Part shown: in pieces, positions 51,325-62,294 of the stretch
How the letters are laid out: every line of letters begins with the position of its first letter
How positions within the stretch are numbered: the first letter of the stretch is position 1
Source of the DNA: Whitmania pigra
Taxonomy: Eukaryota > Annelida > Clitellata > Hirudinida > Haemopidae
Assembly: GCA_021613335.1 (NCBI GenBank)
Contig: JAJTWR010000078.1
Coordinates: forward strand, 125,001-189,000
DNA: 64,000 nt
Reading direction: 5' to 3'
Notes under the pieces: generated by a model
Seen by the model: only the letters and a program-made list of their open reading frames with translations
The model's database searches: none
What the model was told of the DNA's origin: nothing
Position numbers and translations under genes: made by a program

Positions 51325-54300
51325 TCAAAGAGTACGGACCAACGACAGCAGCAACAAGGCTCCAATCCACAGTACATTGAGCGGGCAGAGGCTGCTTCCT
51401 GAAGAAGTGGTGCATTCAGTGGTGATTTCGATGGTTTTGGAAGGCTCGGTTATAGTCGCATTCGAGATCGGCTCAGGCTTCGTAATGACGCTGACTTCGG
51501 TTGTTGAAGGCTCGGGTGTAGTCGAATTCGAGATCGGCTCAAGCTTCGTAATGACCCCGATTTCGGTTGTTGAAGGCTCGGCTACAGTCGCATTCGAGAT
51601 CGTCTCGGGTGTAGTCGCATTCGAGATCGTCTCGGGTGTAGTCGCATTCGAGATCGGCTCAGGTTTCGTCACGACGCTGACTTCGGTTGTTGAAAGCTCG
51701 GCTACTGTAGCATTCGAGATCGTCTCGGGTGTAGTCGCATTCGAGATCGGCTCAGGCTTCGTAACGACCCCGACTTCGGTTGTTGAAGGCTCGGCTACAG
51801 TAGCATTCGAGATCGTCTCGGGTGTTGTCGCATTCGAGATCGGCTCAGGTGTAGTCGCGTTCGAGATCGGCTCAGGTGTAGTCGCATTCGAGATCGGCTC
51901 AGGTGTAGTCGCATTCGAGATCGGCTCTGGCTTCGTAACGACGCTGACTTCGGTTGTTGAAGGCTCGGGTGTAGTCGCATTCGAGATCGGCTCAGGTGTA
52001 GTCGCATTCGAGATCGGCTCGGGTGTAGTCGCATTCGAGATCGGCTCGGCTATAGTTGCATTCGAGATCGGCTCAGGCTTCGTAACGACCCCGACTTCGG
52101 TTGTTGAAGGCTCGGCTACAGTAGCATTCGAAATCGTCTCGGGTGTAGTCGCATTCGAGATCGGCTCAGGCTTCGTAACGATGCTGACTTCGGTTGTTGA
52201 AGGTTCGGCTACAGTAGCATTCGAGATCGTCTCGGGTGTAGTCGCATTCGAGATCGGCTCAGGTGTAGTCGCATTCGAGATCGGCTCAGGTGTAGTCGCA
52301 TTCGAGATCGGCTCAGGTGTAGTCGCATTCGAGATCGGCTCAGACTTCGTAACGACGCTGACTTCGGTTGTTGAAGGCTCGGCTACAGTAGCATTCGAGA
52401 TCGTCTCGGGTGTAGTCGCATTTGAGATCGGCTCTGGCTTCGTAACGACGCTGACTTCGGGGGTTGTGGAAGCCTCTGGTTTAGGAGTGGTTGTTCGACG
52501 GCCAGGCTTCGTAACGACCCCGACTTCGGTTGTTGAAGGCTCGGCTACAGTAGCATTCGAAATCGTCTCGGGTGTAGTCGCATTCGAAATCGGCTCAGGC
52601 TTCGTAACGATGCTGACTTCGGTTGTTGAAGGCTCGGCTACAGTAGCATTCGAGATCGTCTCGGGTGTAGTCGCATTCGAGATCGGCTCCGGTGCAGTCG
52701 CATTCGAGATCGGCTCCGGTGTAGTCGCATTCGAGATCGGCTCAGGCTTCGTAACGACGCTGACTTCGGTTGTTGAAGGCTCGGCTACAGTAGCATTCGA
52801 GATCGTCTCGGGTGTAGTCGCATTTGAGATCGGCTCTGGCTTCGTAACGACGCTGACTTCGGGGGTTGTGGAAGCCTCTGGTTTAGGAGTGGTTGTTCGA
52901 CGGCCAGGCTTCGTAACGACCCCGACTTCGGTTGTTGAAGGCTCGGCTACAGTAGCATTCGAGATCGTCTCGGGTGTAGTCGCATTCGAGATCGGCTCAG
53001 GCTTCGTAACGACCCCGACTTCGGTTGTTGAAGGCTCGGCTACAGTAGCATTCGAAATCGTCTCGGGTGTAGTCGCATTCGAGATCGGCTCGGGCTTCGT
53101 AACGATGCTGACTTCGGTTGTTGAAGGCTCGGCTACAGTAGCATTCGAGATCGTCTCGGGTGTAGTCGCATTCGAGATCGGCTCAGGTGTAGTCGCATTC
53201 GAGATCGGCTCAGGCTTCGTAACGACGCTGACTTCGGTTGTTGAAGGCTCGGGTGTAGTCGCATTCGAGATCGGCTCAGGTGTAGTCGCATTCGAGATCG
53301 GCTCAGGCTTCGTAACGACGCTGACTTCGGTTGTTGAAGGCTCGGGTGTAGTCGCATTCGAGATCGGCTCGGGTGTAGTCGCATTTGAGATCGGCTCTGG
53401 CTTCGTAACGACGCTGACTTCGGGGGTTGTGGAAGCCTCTGGTTTAGGAGTGGTTGTTCGACGGCCAGGCTTCGTAACGACCTCGACTTCGGTTGTTGAA
53501 GGCTCGGCTACAGTAGCATTCGAAATCGTCTCGGGTGTAGTCGCATTCGAGATCAGCTCAGGCTTCGTAACGATGCTGACTTCGGTTGTTGAAGGCTCGG
53601 CTACAGTAGCATTCGAGATCGTCTCGGGTGTAGTCGCATTCGAGATCAGCTCGGCTATAGTTGCATTCGAGATCGGCTCAGACTTCGTAACGACGCTGAC
53701 TTCGGTTGTTGTAGAAGGCTCTGGTTTAGGAGTGGTTATGCGACGGCCAGGCTTCGTAACGATGCTGACTTCGGTTGTTGAAGGCTCGGCTACAGTAGCA
53801 TTCGAGATCGGCTCCGGTGCAGTCGCATTCGAGATCGGCTCCGGTGTAGTCGCATTCGAGATCGGCTCAGGCTTCGTAACGACGCTGACTTCGGTTGTTG
53901 AAGGCTCGGCTACACTAGCATTCGAGATCGTCTCGGGTGTAGTCGCATTTGAGATCGGCTCTGGCTTCGTAACGACGCTGACTTCGGGGGTTGTGGAAGC
54001 CTCTGGTTTAGGAGTGGTTGTTCGACGGCCAGGCTTCGTAACGACCCCGACTTCGGTTGTTGAAGGCTCGGCTACAGTAGCATTCGAAATCGTCTCGGGT
54101 GTAGTCGCATTCGAGATCAGCTCAGGCTTCGTAACGATGCTGACTTCGGTTGTTGAAGGCTCGGCTACAGTAGCATTCGAGATCGTCTCGGGTGTAGTCG
54201 CTTTTGAGATCGGCTCAGGCTTCGTAACGACGCTGACTTCGGGGGTTGTGGAAGCCTCTGGTTTAGGAATGGTTGTTCGACGGCCAGGTTCGGTTTTTGT

Positions 54301-55230
54301 GGTTGTCATTGGTTTAGGGATTGTTGAGCTATGCCGAGGTTCAGTTGATGTAGTTTCGGCGTCAGGGTCAGGTTCAAGGAAACTTTCAGGGAAAATAGAG
54401 TTTTGCTCCTGATCGTTGATGTCAAGTTTATCGATGGATTTGCTTTGCACTTCCATTGTGAGAACTGAATGTAATTTTGAAAATTGTTTGTTGCATACTA
54501 CACCACATCATTTATAGCAAAAGTTACTTCATTAACTGAAGAATCTGGCTATACTCGGAGTAATTATAAATAGCAATCAATAAAAACTTCCATTGAATAT
54601 ACAAATATATATATATATTTTTGTACCATTTATACCTTATATATTACATAACACTTTATACGTTACTCTCACACTTTAAGTATGATATTTGTTTATTCTT
54701 AATTGCTTCAAAGTTGTTCAAAACTTAGCACAATATAAGAGATGCATATAATTTTTCAAACGTACATAAATAAAATTCATAATTATAGAAACTTCGTTTA
54801 TCGAGGCAATCTGTTATTTCTAAAATCACATAGCCAATTACAGTGCTTGAATAAGATGACTGACAAACATTTGCTCTTCATTTATTAGATGCATTTTAAT
54901 GTAATTGTTTTATCACTTAATTGTAATTAGAACGTATATAATATAAATATTTTCCTTTTTTCGATAACCTCTTCAGTTTATCTTCCGGATCAATGGCCAT
55001 CGGCTTCCATGTCATTCTTAATTATGGCTTCTAACTTTTGTGATGTGAGCTTATTCCAGCTGCCATCACCATAGTAAAAAAAAACCTACTTCCTATATTT
55101 CCTAAACTTCCTATGTAAGTACGACAATAATCATCTCAACTTGCTACGCAACGAACGTTAATAAACAACTCCAACATCTGAACTTACGGCAAACAAGCAA
55201 GAACAAGATCGACATCAGAAACCTGGTCAT
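51325..55230 (-). CDS. Secreted, GPI-type, N-glycosylation-repeat (PISNAT) protein, copy B
   Basis: Exon 1 (55,230-55,188) encodes MTRFLMSILFLLVC and ends at gtaagt in phase 1. The intron is 723 bp. Exon 2 (54,464-51,325) gives LLTMEVQSKSIDKLDINDQ, the acidic FLEPDPDAE segment, then repeats built from three modules: TTPEPISNAT or TTPETISNAT, VAEPSTTEVSVVTKPE, and GRRTTTPKPEASTTPEVSV. The end is SSGSSLCPLNVLWIGALLLL plus LVRTL. It is about 1,060 aa, with no internal frameshift. Dozens of N-A-T sequons and abundant Thr/Ser/Pro predict heavy N- and O-glycosylation, and the hydrophobic end predicts GPI anchoring. Compared with copy A the repeats are longer and mixed, which probably resembles the ancestral state. 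I recognise no named family. Confidence 0.85.
51440..54290. repeat. Compound coding repeats of gene B
   Basis: 30-bp-class units (ctcgggtgtagtcgcattcg type) are interspersed with a block gtaacgacgctgacttcggt plus tgttgaaggctc. A longer block containing ggtttaggagtggttgttcg recurs about six to seven times. It is less homogeneous than the 27-bp array of gene A. Confidence 0.92.
54465..55187 (-). other. Phase-1 intron of repeat gene B
   Basis: Minus-strand gtaagttcag to acattcag, as in copy A but about 200 bp longer. It shares the SINE-tail remnant (about 55,147-55,166). Confidence 0.8.
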
Positions 55231-55831
55231 TGTCGTTGATGAGATTCTTGAAAATCTGTCCGTAAAATAAATTAGAACATTAATTGAAAATGTAACTTAT
55301 TACAAGAAGCATTCAATAAAATTTTGTAGCTGAAAGTCTCGCTACTTCAATTGACTGTCACAACTTAGTTTTAGACTCAATAAGGCCTTAAGTTTACATA
55401 TTTGTGTGATGACTATTCACATTCAAAAATATTTCTAAATAATCATCTACTTTGTCTACTTAGAAAGTTGCTTGGTAGTATTCAATATGTAAACATTATA
55501 ACGCTAAACATTACTTTGGCCTATTGCAAAAACGAAGATATTGTTGCTCTTATCACTAAGTACTTCACCCACCTGCAACGACGTTCAGGAAAACTTCCGA
55601 ATAGATGTCTGACGAGTACGACGACTTTTAAAAGGTCCTGCGACTCTGTCCACGTATGCAGCAACGTGTATCAATCAACGTGTGAACTTAAATTAGAATA
55701 TCATAACCATCACCACCGCTGCCACTATCATCATCATCAGGAGGCTTTTTAATGGCGGAGCAAACCCACGTAGGCAGTAACATAACGAAATCAATATAAT
55801 AACTCGATAACTGTAATTAGATCTAATTAAT

Positions 55832-55938
55832 ATCATCATCGTCATCATTATCACCATCGTCATCAACATCATCACCATTATCACCATCATCACCATCATC
55901 AACATCATCACCATCACAAACATCATCATCGTCAGTCT
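55832..55938. repeat. (ATC)n-type imperfect array
   Basis: ATC/CAT triplets mixed with CAC, AAC and GTC over about 105 bp. Confidence 0.85.
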
Positions 55939-56257
55939 TCATCCCCGTCATTGCCATCTATAGTTTTATTTCATGGAGCTATTCGACACAAACGGGCCTA
56001 GTTTCTCTTCTGCTCTTAAAACCTTTTATTCCAGAGAAGCAACTTTTCAGAGAATACGTCAACATATTTAAAACGTTTGTTTAGATGGTTTGCAATTTTA
56101 GTTGCAAAGGACAGAGTGGTACACATTTACTAACAAATTAAGACTTAAGCAAAATTCCGGAAACACCTGTATCACACAAACCTGATGCAATAAAAGTTTA
56201 TTAATTGAAAATTAATATTCTGGTGTTGAGTTATTCAGAATTATACAATTGTAGGCA

Positions 56258-56352
56258 TTGTCATCGCCACCATCTTCATCACCATCATCACCATCACCAC
56301 CATAATCATTATCATCATTGTTGAGGATTCGTAATCATCGTCATCATCATTA
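56258..56352. repeat. (ATC)n-type imperfect array, second block
   Basis: Similar CAT/CAC/CAC triplet mixture about 320 bp after the first block. Confidence 0.8.
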
Positions 56353-58131
56353 AGACATAGATCAAGGTTATTTGTTGTGTTTTTAGCAGACCAGTTTATT
56401 TTGGAGTCAGAAAAATGTCTTAAATAAATACGGAAATAATTATCTCCTTGTCCGTTGTACCTGGAGTAAAATATAGCTATTTTCTTTGTCTTAAAGACTA
56501 TATTATTGTTAAAATGTCAAGGATGTATACATATATTGCAATATTTAATTATATATCAAATAATTTCATAATGTTATGTTATAAGTTTCATAACATAAGG
56601 CAGCCCATTATTAGTTGATATTGTTACAGTAATATTACTATTCCAGTAACATAATTATTAGATATAAGTTATATCATATAACTATAGTATTAATAGTATA
56701 TAATTATAGTTATATTATTAATATTATTATATTATTCATTTTTAAAATAAATTCGTTGATTCTAAGTTGATTGTGCTACTAAAAAATAGCAGGTGGTCAT
56801 TGATGGAGATTGATCGAAAGCTTCAGACATCTGTGAGCAGTTCACTTCACTCGATCGTCATCGATCGCCGAATATTAAAATTAAGCGTCTATGTTAAATG
56901 TTTTGTTTTATGCTTTAAATGTTTAATATTGTCTGCAATCTATGAGAACCCAATTGTAATAACTGAATAATTAAATAATTGACCAATTAAATTCTTATGA
57001 TATTCAAATTCACCTGCTTAGCACATTTTGGAAAACAAGTGCTGCCACCAATTTCACCACGTTGAAGAGCCTAATGTACAACAATTTCACTTAAATAACT
57101 GTTGAATTAAATTCTCAATATTATAATTTATTTCCATTCTAGTAACTTTATTTTACTTGATTGTTTTGCCCTATTGAACAACTTTCTTTTGGGCATTAAA
57201 TATGAATATGCAAACGAATTTTATAACAATAGGTAACATTTTATTAATTTGTAATTGTCAATTTAAACGTTAAGCAATGACATTTTAAATGTTAAATTAA
57301 TATTTTGATTGTCTAAAAATATGAGAATTGAATATGAAACATTTAATTTCAGTAATGGTAAAAGCTTTTTTGCAATGATTTGAAATCATAATCAAAATAA
57401 AATAATTTGCAAAAGCGTTTTAACAATCGTTAAAATCAAAATAGCCTTTACCAAAAAGTGAAATTAGGTTACTTTTTTAGCGACTCTCTTTTATTTTAAA
57501 CACTTTTTTAAACACAATTTCAAACTTTTAACATAATCACTTTACTAAATGAGTTTCTTACTTTTTAAAAGCAAAAGTCTATCGAACAAGGATCATTTAG
57601 TCTGTTGGCATCGAGGAATGTCCCGCGGAACTAAGCAATCTCTCGACAGGAGCTGATGACGGAGCATGGTGTTGTACCAAAAGTATATTTTTTTTAAACT
57701 AGGCTTCATGATTCAAGACGCGAAAAAGAAGTGTCAGCATCGGAGAAGTAATTCCTCATGTTTATTCTAATAATGTCTTGTTGCCAGTTCTTTTTACTGA
57801 TCAGACCGATTTTTGTAATATCTTTAGTTTTCATTGCTAAGGTTTAAACTCTGACTCAATCTATCGTTTAAAGCTGGTTCAATATTCACCTGCTTGATAA
57901 TCGGGATTAGTTGATGGTTTCGTTGATTTTCTTTCTACCTTCTTCCTAAAATTCATTTATTAAAATTAATTAAATTTGAAGCGATATATTTAAAATTATT
58001 ATTTATTTTCGTAATCTTTTGGCAAGAAAACATCAATCCTCATAAAGAAAATAACTACATAAATAACTACAAATATCTCACATCAAATTAAACAACCAGC
58101 TAAAGCATATCGTTTGGTTAAATTTACAAAA

Positions 58132-59339
58132 ATGGCAAACTTTGAATCCATAAAAATTTCAAATTGCAATGAATTTCATGGTTTACCTGAAGTTTGCAAA
58201 GATGAAAACTGGAGTGATGTGAGGTTCAAGGTCGAAGACAGAATTTCAAAGCAAACAGAAGCAGTTTGGCAATGAAATCAGAATTTTTCAAAATGATGTT
58301 TACTCAAACCTATTCTGATAAGAGTTTTATCGAGCTGAATGACATCGATGCAGATACATTCGAAACAGTTTTGGCTTTTATTTATGGCGTCATTCCCAAT
58401 TTTAAAGTTATGGATTATGAGAGAATTGTTGATATTTTACAAGTATCACACTATTTTCTACGTGAAGAATTAGTAGAACTTGCTATAGAAGCTTTAACAA
58501 AAATAATCGATTCCAAGAATGTGCTGCAGATTTTCGAAGTGGCCTCCTGCTACTCGATTACAAAATTGGCGACTGCTTGCAATGAAATCCTATCACCTAA
58601 CTCGCTTGAACTACTCAACAACGATTATTGTCTGAATTTCTCACCAAAGGTTTTCAAGGAATTTATTTCTTTAGATTGTCTTTATGTTCCAGAAATTGAA
58701 ATAGTTCGTGCAGTGCAGAGATGGCTTGAAGTCAATCCCGAAATTGATTCGAGGCAAGAAATCATAAACCAAGTGAGACTAAAAAGGTTGTCAAGTTTTG
58801 ATATTCTTAAGACACAATCGTCAAATTTGTTCGATGGGATCAATATCGAACAAAGTAGTCATTCAGTCCAGCAAAGATATACCGAAAGAGGTAGACTCGA
58901 TAAGGATCTTATTATATATGGGTCAGTTGTCGAAACAAAATTGGATAACATACTCTCTAAAGTATATGAAGACTACGTTGAGTACCATGAAGGTTATGAA
59001 GAAGACGAGTCTTGGAAGAGGAGACAAACTGTGTTTATATTACCAGGTTTTTATTTTGTGAATACCATATTGCTGGAAACTGAGCCTAAAAAGAAGGGAA
59101 TTGAGTGTAAATGTTGTTATTCGGATGAAGAAATGCATCTGAGTTTAATCGATCCAAATGGTAAATGTGATGAATTCACAGATATGGAGTCTTTTTCTAG
59201 CAACAAATTCCGTTTGAATTTTCCCGCCAAAGTCGTAAAATACATTAGAATTGATGGATATCAAAAAGCAGCCTGTAGAAGCATTGATTTCACGAAAATA
59301 CAGGCTTTGTATGCTTGTAATCAAGAAAAGCATCGGTGA
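58132..59339 (+). pseudogene. BTB-BACK-discoidin (BTBD9-like) gene, single frameshift
   Basis: Starts at ATG 58,132 (MANFESIKISNCNEFHGLPE) and reads the start of a BTB domain, WSDVRFKVEDRI. One base is missing near 58,245. Beyond it the other frame continues as LAMKSEFFKMMFTQTYSDKS, LNDIDADTFETVLAFIYG (end of BTB), MDYERIVDILQVSHYFLREE and SKNVLQIFEVASCYSITKLA (BACK), VPEIEIVRAVQRWLEVNP, and a C-terminal beta-rich domain ending VVKYIRIDGYQKA, as in F5/8-type C folds. About 400 aa in total without introns. Family members typically act as substrate adaptors for Cullin-3 ligases. It could be a very recent pseudogene or a sequencing error. An AATAAA (caataaatgaat) lies about 125 bp after the stop. 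Confidence 0.85.
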
Positions 59340-60550
59340 TTGTTGTTTATGATTGATGTTTAAACTTTGTTTCTTTCGCTTCTAAGCAAATATTAAAACA
59401 CTTAAAAAGCATAAATGATTCTCATTTTCTAATGTAAACTAAAAATTATCGCAGAAAAATATGATTCAATAAATGAATGTATTTCTTCATTATTTTCAAA
59501 ATCAATATTTCTGATATCCATAAAAATCAAAAAAATAAAGTTAAACTTATTGTAAATGTCACTAAAAAACGTTTATTAATCCTTAATGAAAAATGCATCT
59601 TGTACCAAATGGACCATTAACATAAAAAAAACATTATGGCGTTTTTATCACGTTACATTAACTTTTGGATTTTCCTTTTGTCCTCAACGAACATTGTCTA
59701 AATAATGAGGAAATACAAAACAATGGTTAGTTACGACCGATATTTCAGAAGATGTAACAACCTATTGTCACTTTTGCAACGACAACCTACTTTTCAAATT
59801 TTGATTTTCCCGAAAATCAGCCATCGTATAATGTTTAAATGATAGTGTTGCCAGTTCTGGGTTTTTAGGAGTTGTTCTTATACAAAAAAGTAATATTCAG
59901 ACATATTCGTTGTCATATTATCTTTTCAATGAAGGCCCTCTAGTGCTATGACTTCTTCCTTTTCGCCATATTTGCAGATGCTTTGAACGTTATATTAGAC
60001 TTTTGATTCTTAGGACAACGAAGACAAAGAATAACAAAATTATAATGCAAATTAAACAGTTATGCATAAATTGGAGTTAGTTATCATATAACATATGTCA
60101 CTGGAAAATAGTCAAGGATTCAAACTCTTACAATCTTTAGACGAGTAATTTATAATGTATTTTTCATTATGAGTCAATTCAAATGAACTCACAATGAAAT
60201 AAAATTTTCCCTCAAAATTTTTAATTTTGTCACACCATTGTCAAATGGTCTAAATAATGAGGAAACTCAAAATATTGGTTATCGTTATAATTAAGATAGA
60301 GCAATAATGTGTGGTTTTGTTTATCCAGTTATAACTTATTAAATATTCTAAAAATGAATAAGTCTAACCTGGTTATGTCGCCGACCTAGGGGTTTGCCAA
60401 AAAAGTCAAGATAACCGAAAATCAATAAGGCGGCTCTATTTTACCATATGCTTGAAATTTCTTTATGTACGTAATGTGCGTTAATACATGAAAATATACA
60501 CACATGTTTTTGTGGTTTTTTACATAACAGCAATTGATATGACTTATTTA
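59340..60550. other. Intergenic stretch
   Basis: Nothing coding was recognised. Around 60,370-60,420 the motif ttatgtcgccgacc resembles sequence inside the adjacent foldback element. Confidence 0.5.
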
Positions 60551-61217
60551 CATTGGAATCCATTTACCTCGACCTTGTTTAACTCGCCAGCCCTGTTATG
60601 TCGACGTTTTTGAAGTGGAATCGCCAAAATCCCTCATTGTCTTAACATTTTCTCATCGGTTCTGTCGATACTTTTATGTCGCCGCACCCAATATCTTGAG
60701 CACAAAAGAAGACAGAATTCGCCACTTTACATCTGTTATCTGGACCCCCATGACTAGTCAAAGTTTGAAGCGGAACCACCAAATTCCCACTTTTGTCGCA
60801 GCATTTTCTCATCGGTTCTCATCCTGACTCATTTATGTCGTGGAATCCAACCTACTCTTACAGATTTTGTCTGAGGGGTAACACTCTACAGCTATTCTGT
60901 TTATTTTTTCTAAAAATGTCTGGAGATGTTTAAGAGAAACTATTGACCGAATGTCAAGTTTTCCTTGAAACATTACCATTTCTTAACATCACCAGACATT
61001 TTTATAATGAAAAAGTAAACAGAATAGCTACAGCGTGTTATCTGTCAGACAAGATCAATCAGAGTGAGTGAATTGGTTTCGGTGACATAAAAGAATCGAA
61101 ATAACCGATGAGCAAATCCTACGACGTGGGGATTTGGCGGTTTCACTTCAAAAACATCGACTTAAGTTAATAGAGTTGGCAAGTCAATCGAGTTTGAGAT
61201 ATGTGGATTCCATTATT
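60551..61217. mobile_element. Foldback-type inverted-repeat element
   Basis: The left arm, from ttggaatccatttacctcga through gacgtttttgaagtgg to cagctattctgttta (about 60,551-60,935), is complementary to the right arm at about 60,985-61,217, read in reverse. The centre lies near 60,960. The left arm contains an extra internal duplication of about 150 bp (cattttctcatcggttct at about 60,647 and 60,803), so the arms are unequal. No transposase is encoded. The superfamily is not identified. Confidence 0.75.
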
Positions 61218-61251
61218 TTGTGATTCCTGATTTATGAAGAATGTGGCTCAG

Positions 61252-61853
61252 CAGAGGCGCCAACTTGATAAAATTATTGGGGGGCAAATTTATTTCATAA
61301 ACTTGTCGCTGAAACTTTAGTTCGTAAATCGTTTTTCATTGGTTTAAAGTGAATTGACGTAGACTGCGAAGAACGACAGTTTTCATAGATACTAGTAAAA
61401 AACCCAATTTTGCAAAACGGCGTGCGCATGAGGATATTTAAATTTTTAAATAATTACTACAAGTAAAGCAAAAATTTGTAACTCTGTGAATGCTCTTTAT
61501 TTACAAATTAAAAGAGAAGAAATAAAATTATAACAATGACTCTAATGGTTTGTTTGTTAGAGCATAAATAACAAATGCTCTCTCAATAACAAAAGATCGT
61601 ACATAAACAATTTTTACATATAAAAAGTTAATTTTCTCTTCTCATTTCTTGAAATAAATTCGTTAATAACGTCATCTAAGTTCATTTCATTTGCCAAATC
61701 CTTGTGAAACTGAAGAATCGATACGGAATTAAGCCGCTTTTGACCCATTGTTGATCTAAGGTAAGTTTTTAACCTCCGAAGTCCCGGGAAAGATCGTTCA
61801 GCTGTGGCAGAAGTTGAAAATTATTGGGAGGGGCAAAAAAGTTGGCGCCTATG
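61252..61853 (-). mobile_element. hAT element, 602 bp, non-autonomous
   Basis: Termini CAGAGGCGCCAACTT and the complement of CATAGGCGCCAACTT form a 15-bp inverted repeat with one or two mismatches. The flanks carry an 8-bp target duplication TGGCTCAG (61,244-61,251 and 61,854-61,861). A fragment of a hAT transposase is inside on the minus strand. Confidence 0.92.
61630..61818 (-). pseudogene. hAT transposase C-terminal fragment (ZMYM1/Zaphod type)
   Basis: The minus strand reads SATAERSFPGLRRLKTYLRS, TMGQKRLNSVSILQFHKDLA and MNLDDVINEFISRNEKRK. The ERSF-x-x-LRR-x-KTYLRSTM-x-x-RL pattern is the dimerisation end of this hAT clade. The upstream catalytic part is deleted. Confidence 0.9.
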
Positions 61854-61861
61854 TGGCTCAG

Positions 61862-62294
61862 AAAATGTGACATTTTTTCAAAGTTATAAAGAAAAAAGAT
61901 CAAAAAATATAACATTTGTGTAAAAATTCAAATTTTTTGGATTAAATCATTTGATAACTAAACTATTATAATCATTAACATTTTGTCGCTTGTTTTTTTT
62001 ACTCTACGATTGTCTAAATATGCAGGCTCAATTCTAACATGGTTGGTAGCCTGTCTTATATAAGCTTTTAAATTTAACAAAATCAAATTGACGCAATCTT
62101 TTTGGCCATTTATCTCAAGATAGTCATCATAATTTCTTAAATTTTAATTTCATTTAATACTTCTAATATTGCTTTACGAAACATCAAAAATTGGGAACAA
62201 AACTAAATGAAATAAATTCATTTTGTAAAACGTTTATTTTTCGAATTTATTTGAAAAACAATAAAATCATAATCTTAAAACTACTAAAACTAAA
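61862..62294. other. 3' flank of the minus-strand BTB gene
   Basis: AT-rich, no coding signal. Minus-strand AATAAA motifs occur near 62,230 and could be the polyadenylation signal of the gene ending at 62,295. Confidence 0.5.

Larger units (their letters stand above)
46345..55600. repeat. Segmental duplication, copy B
   Basis: Partner of 25,708-37,945, starting at the same cattcacaaattctgtattt and ending at gaaaacttccgaa. It contains later insertions absent from copy A (about 80 bp at 46,887, a SINE at 46,989, a LINE with a Tc1 inside it from about 47,120 to 50,655). It lacks copy A's Tc1. Confidence 0.92.
55601..58131. other. Intergenic, with CAT/CAC/CGT trinucleotide blocks
   Basis: Apart from the two CAT-type arrays listed separately, no gene or transposon was recognised. 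The stretch 56,500-57,600 is very AT-rich. Confidence 0.5.

Noticed and set aside
51377..54412. 1,011-codon plus-strand frame over repeat gene B
   Set aside because: It is the antisense shadow of the minus-strand gene. The minus frame has the leader and GPI tail conserved with copy A.
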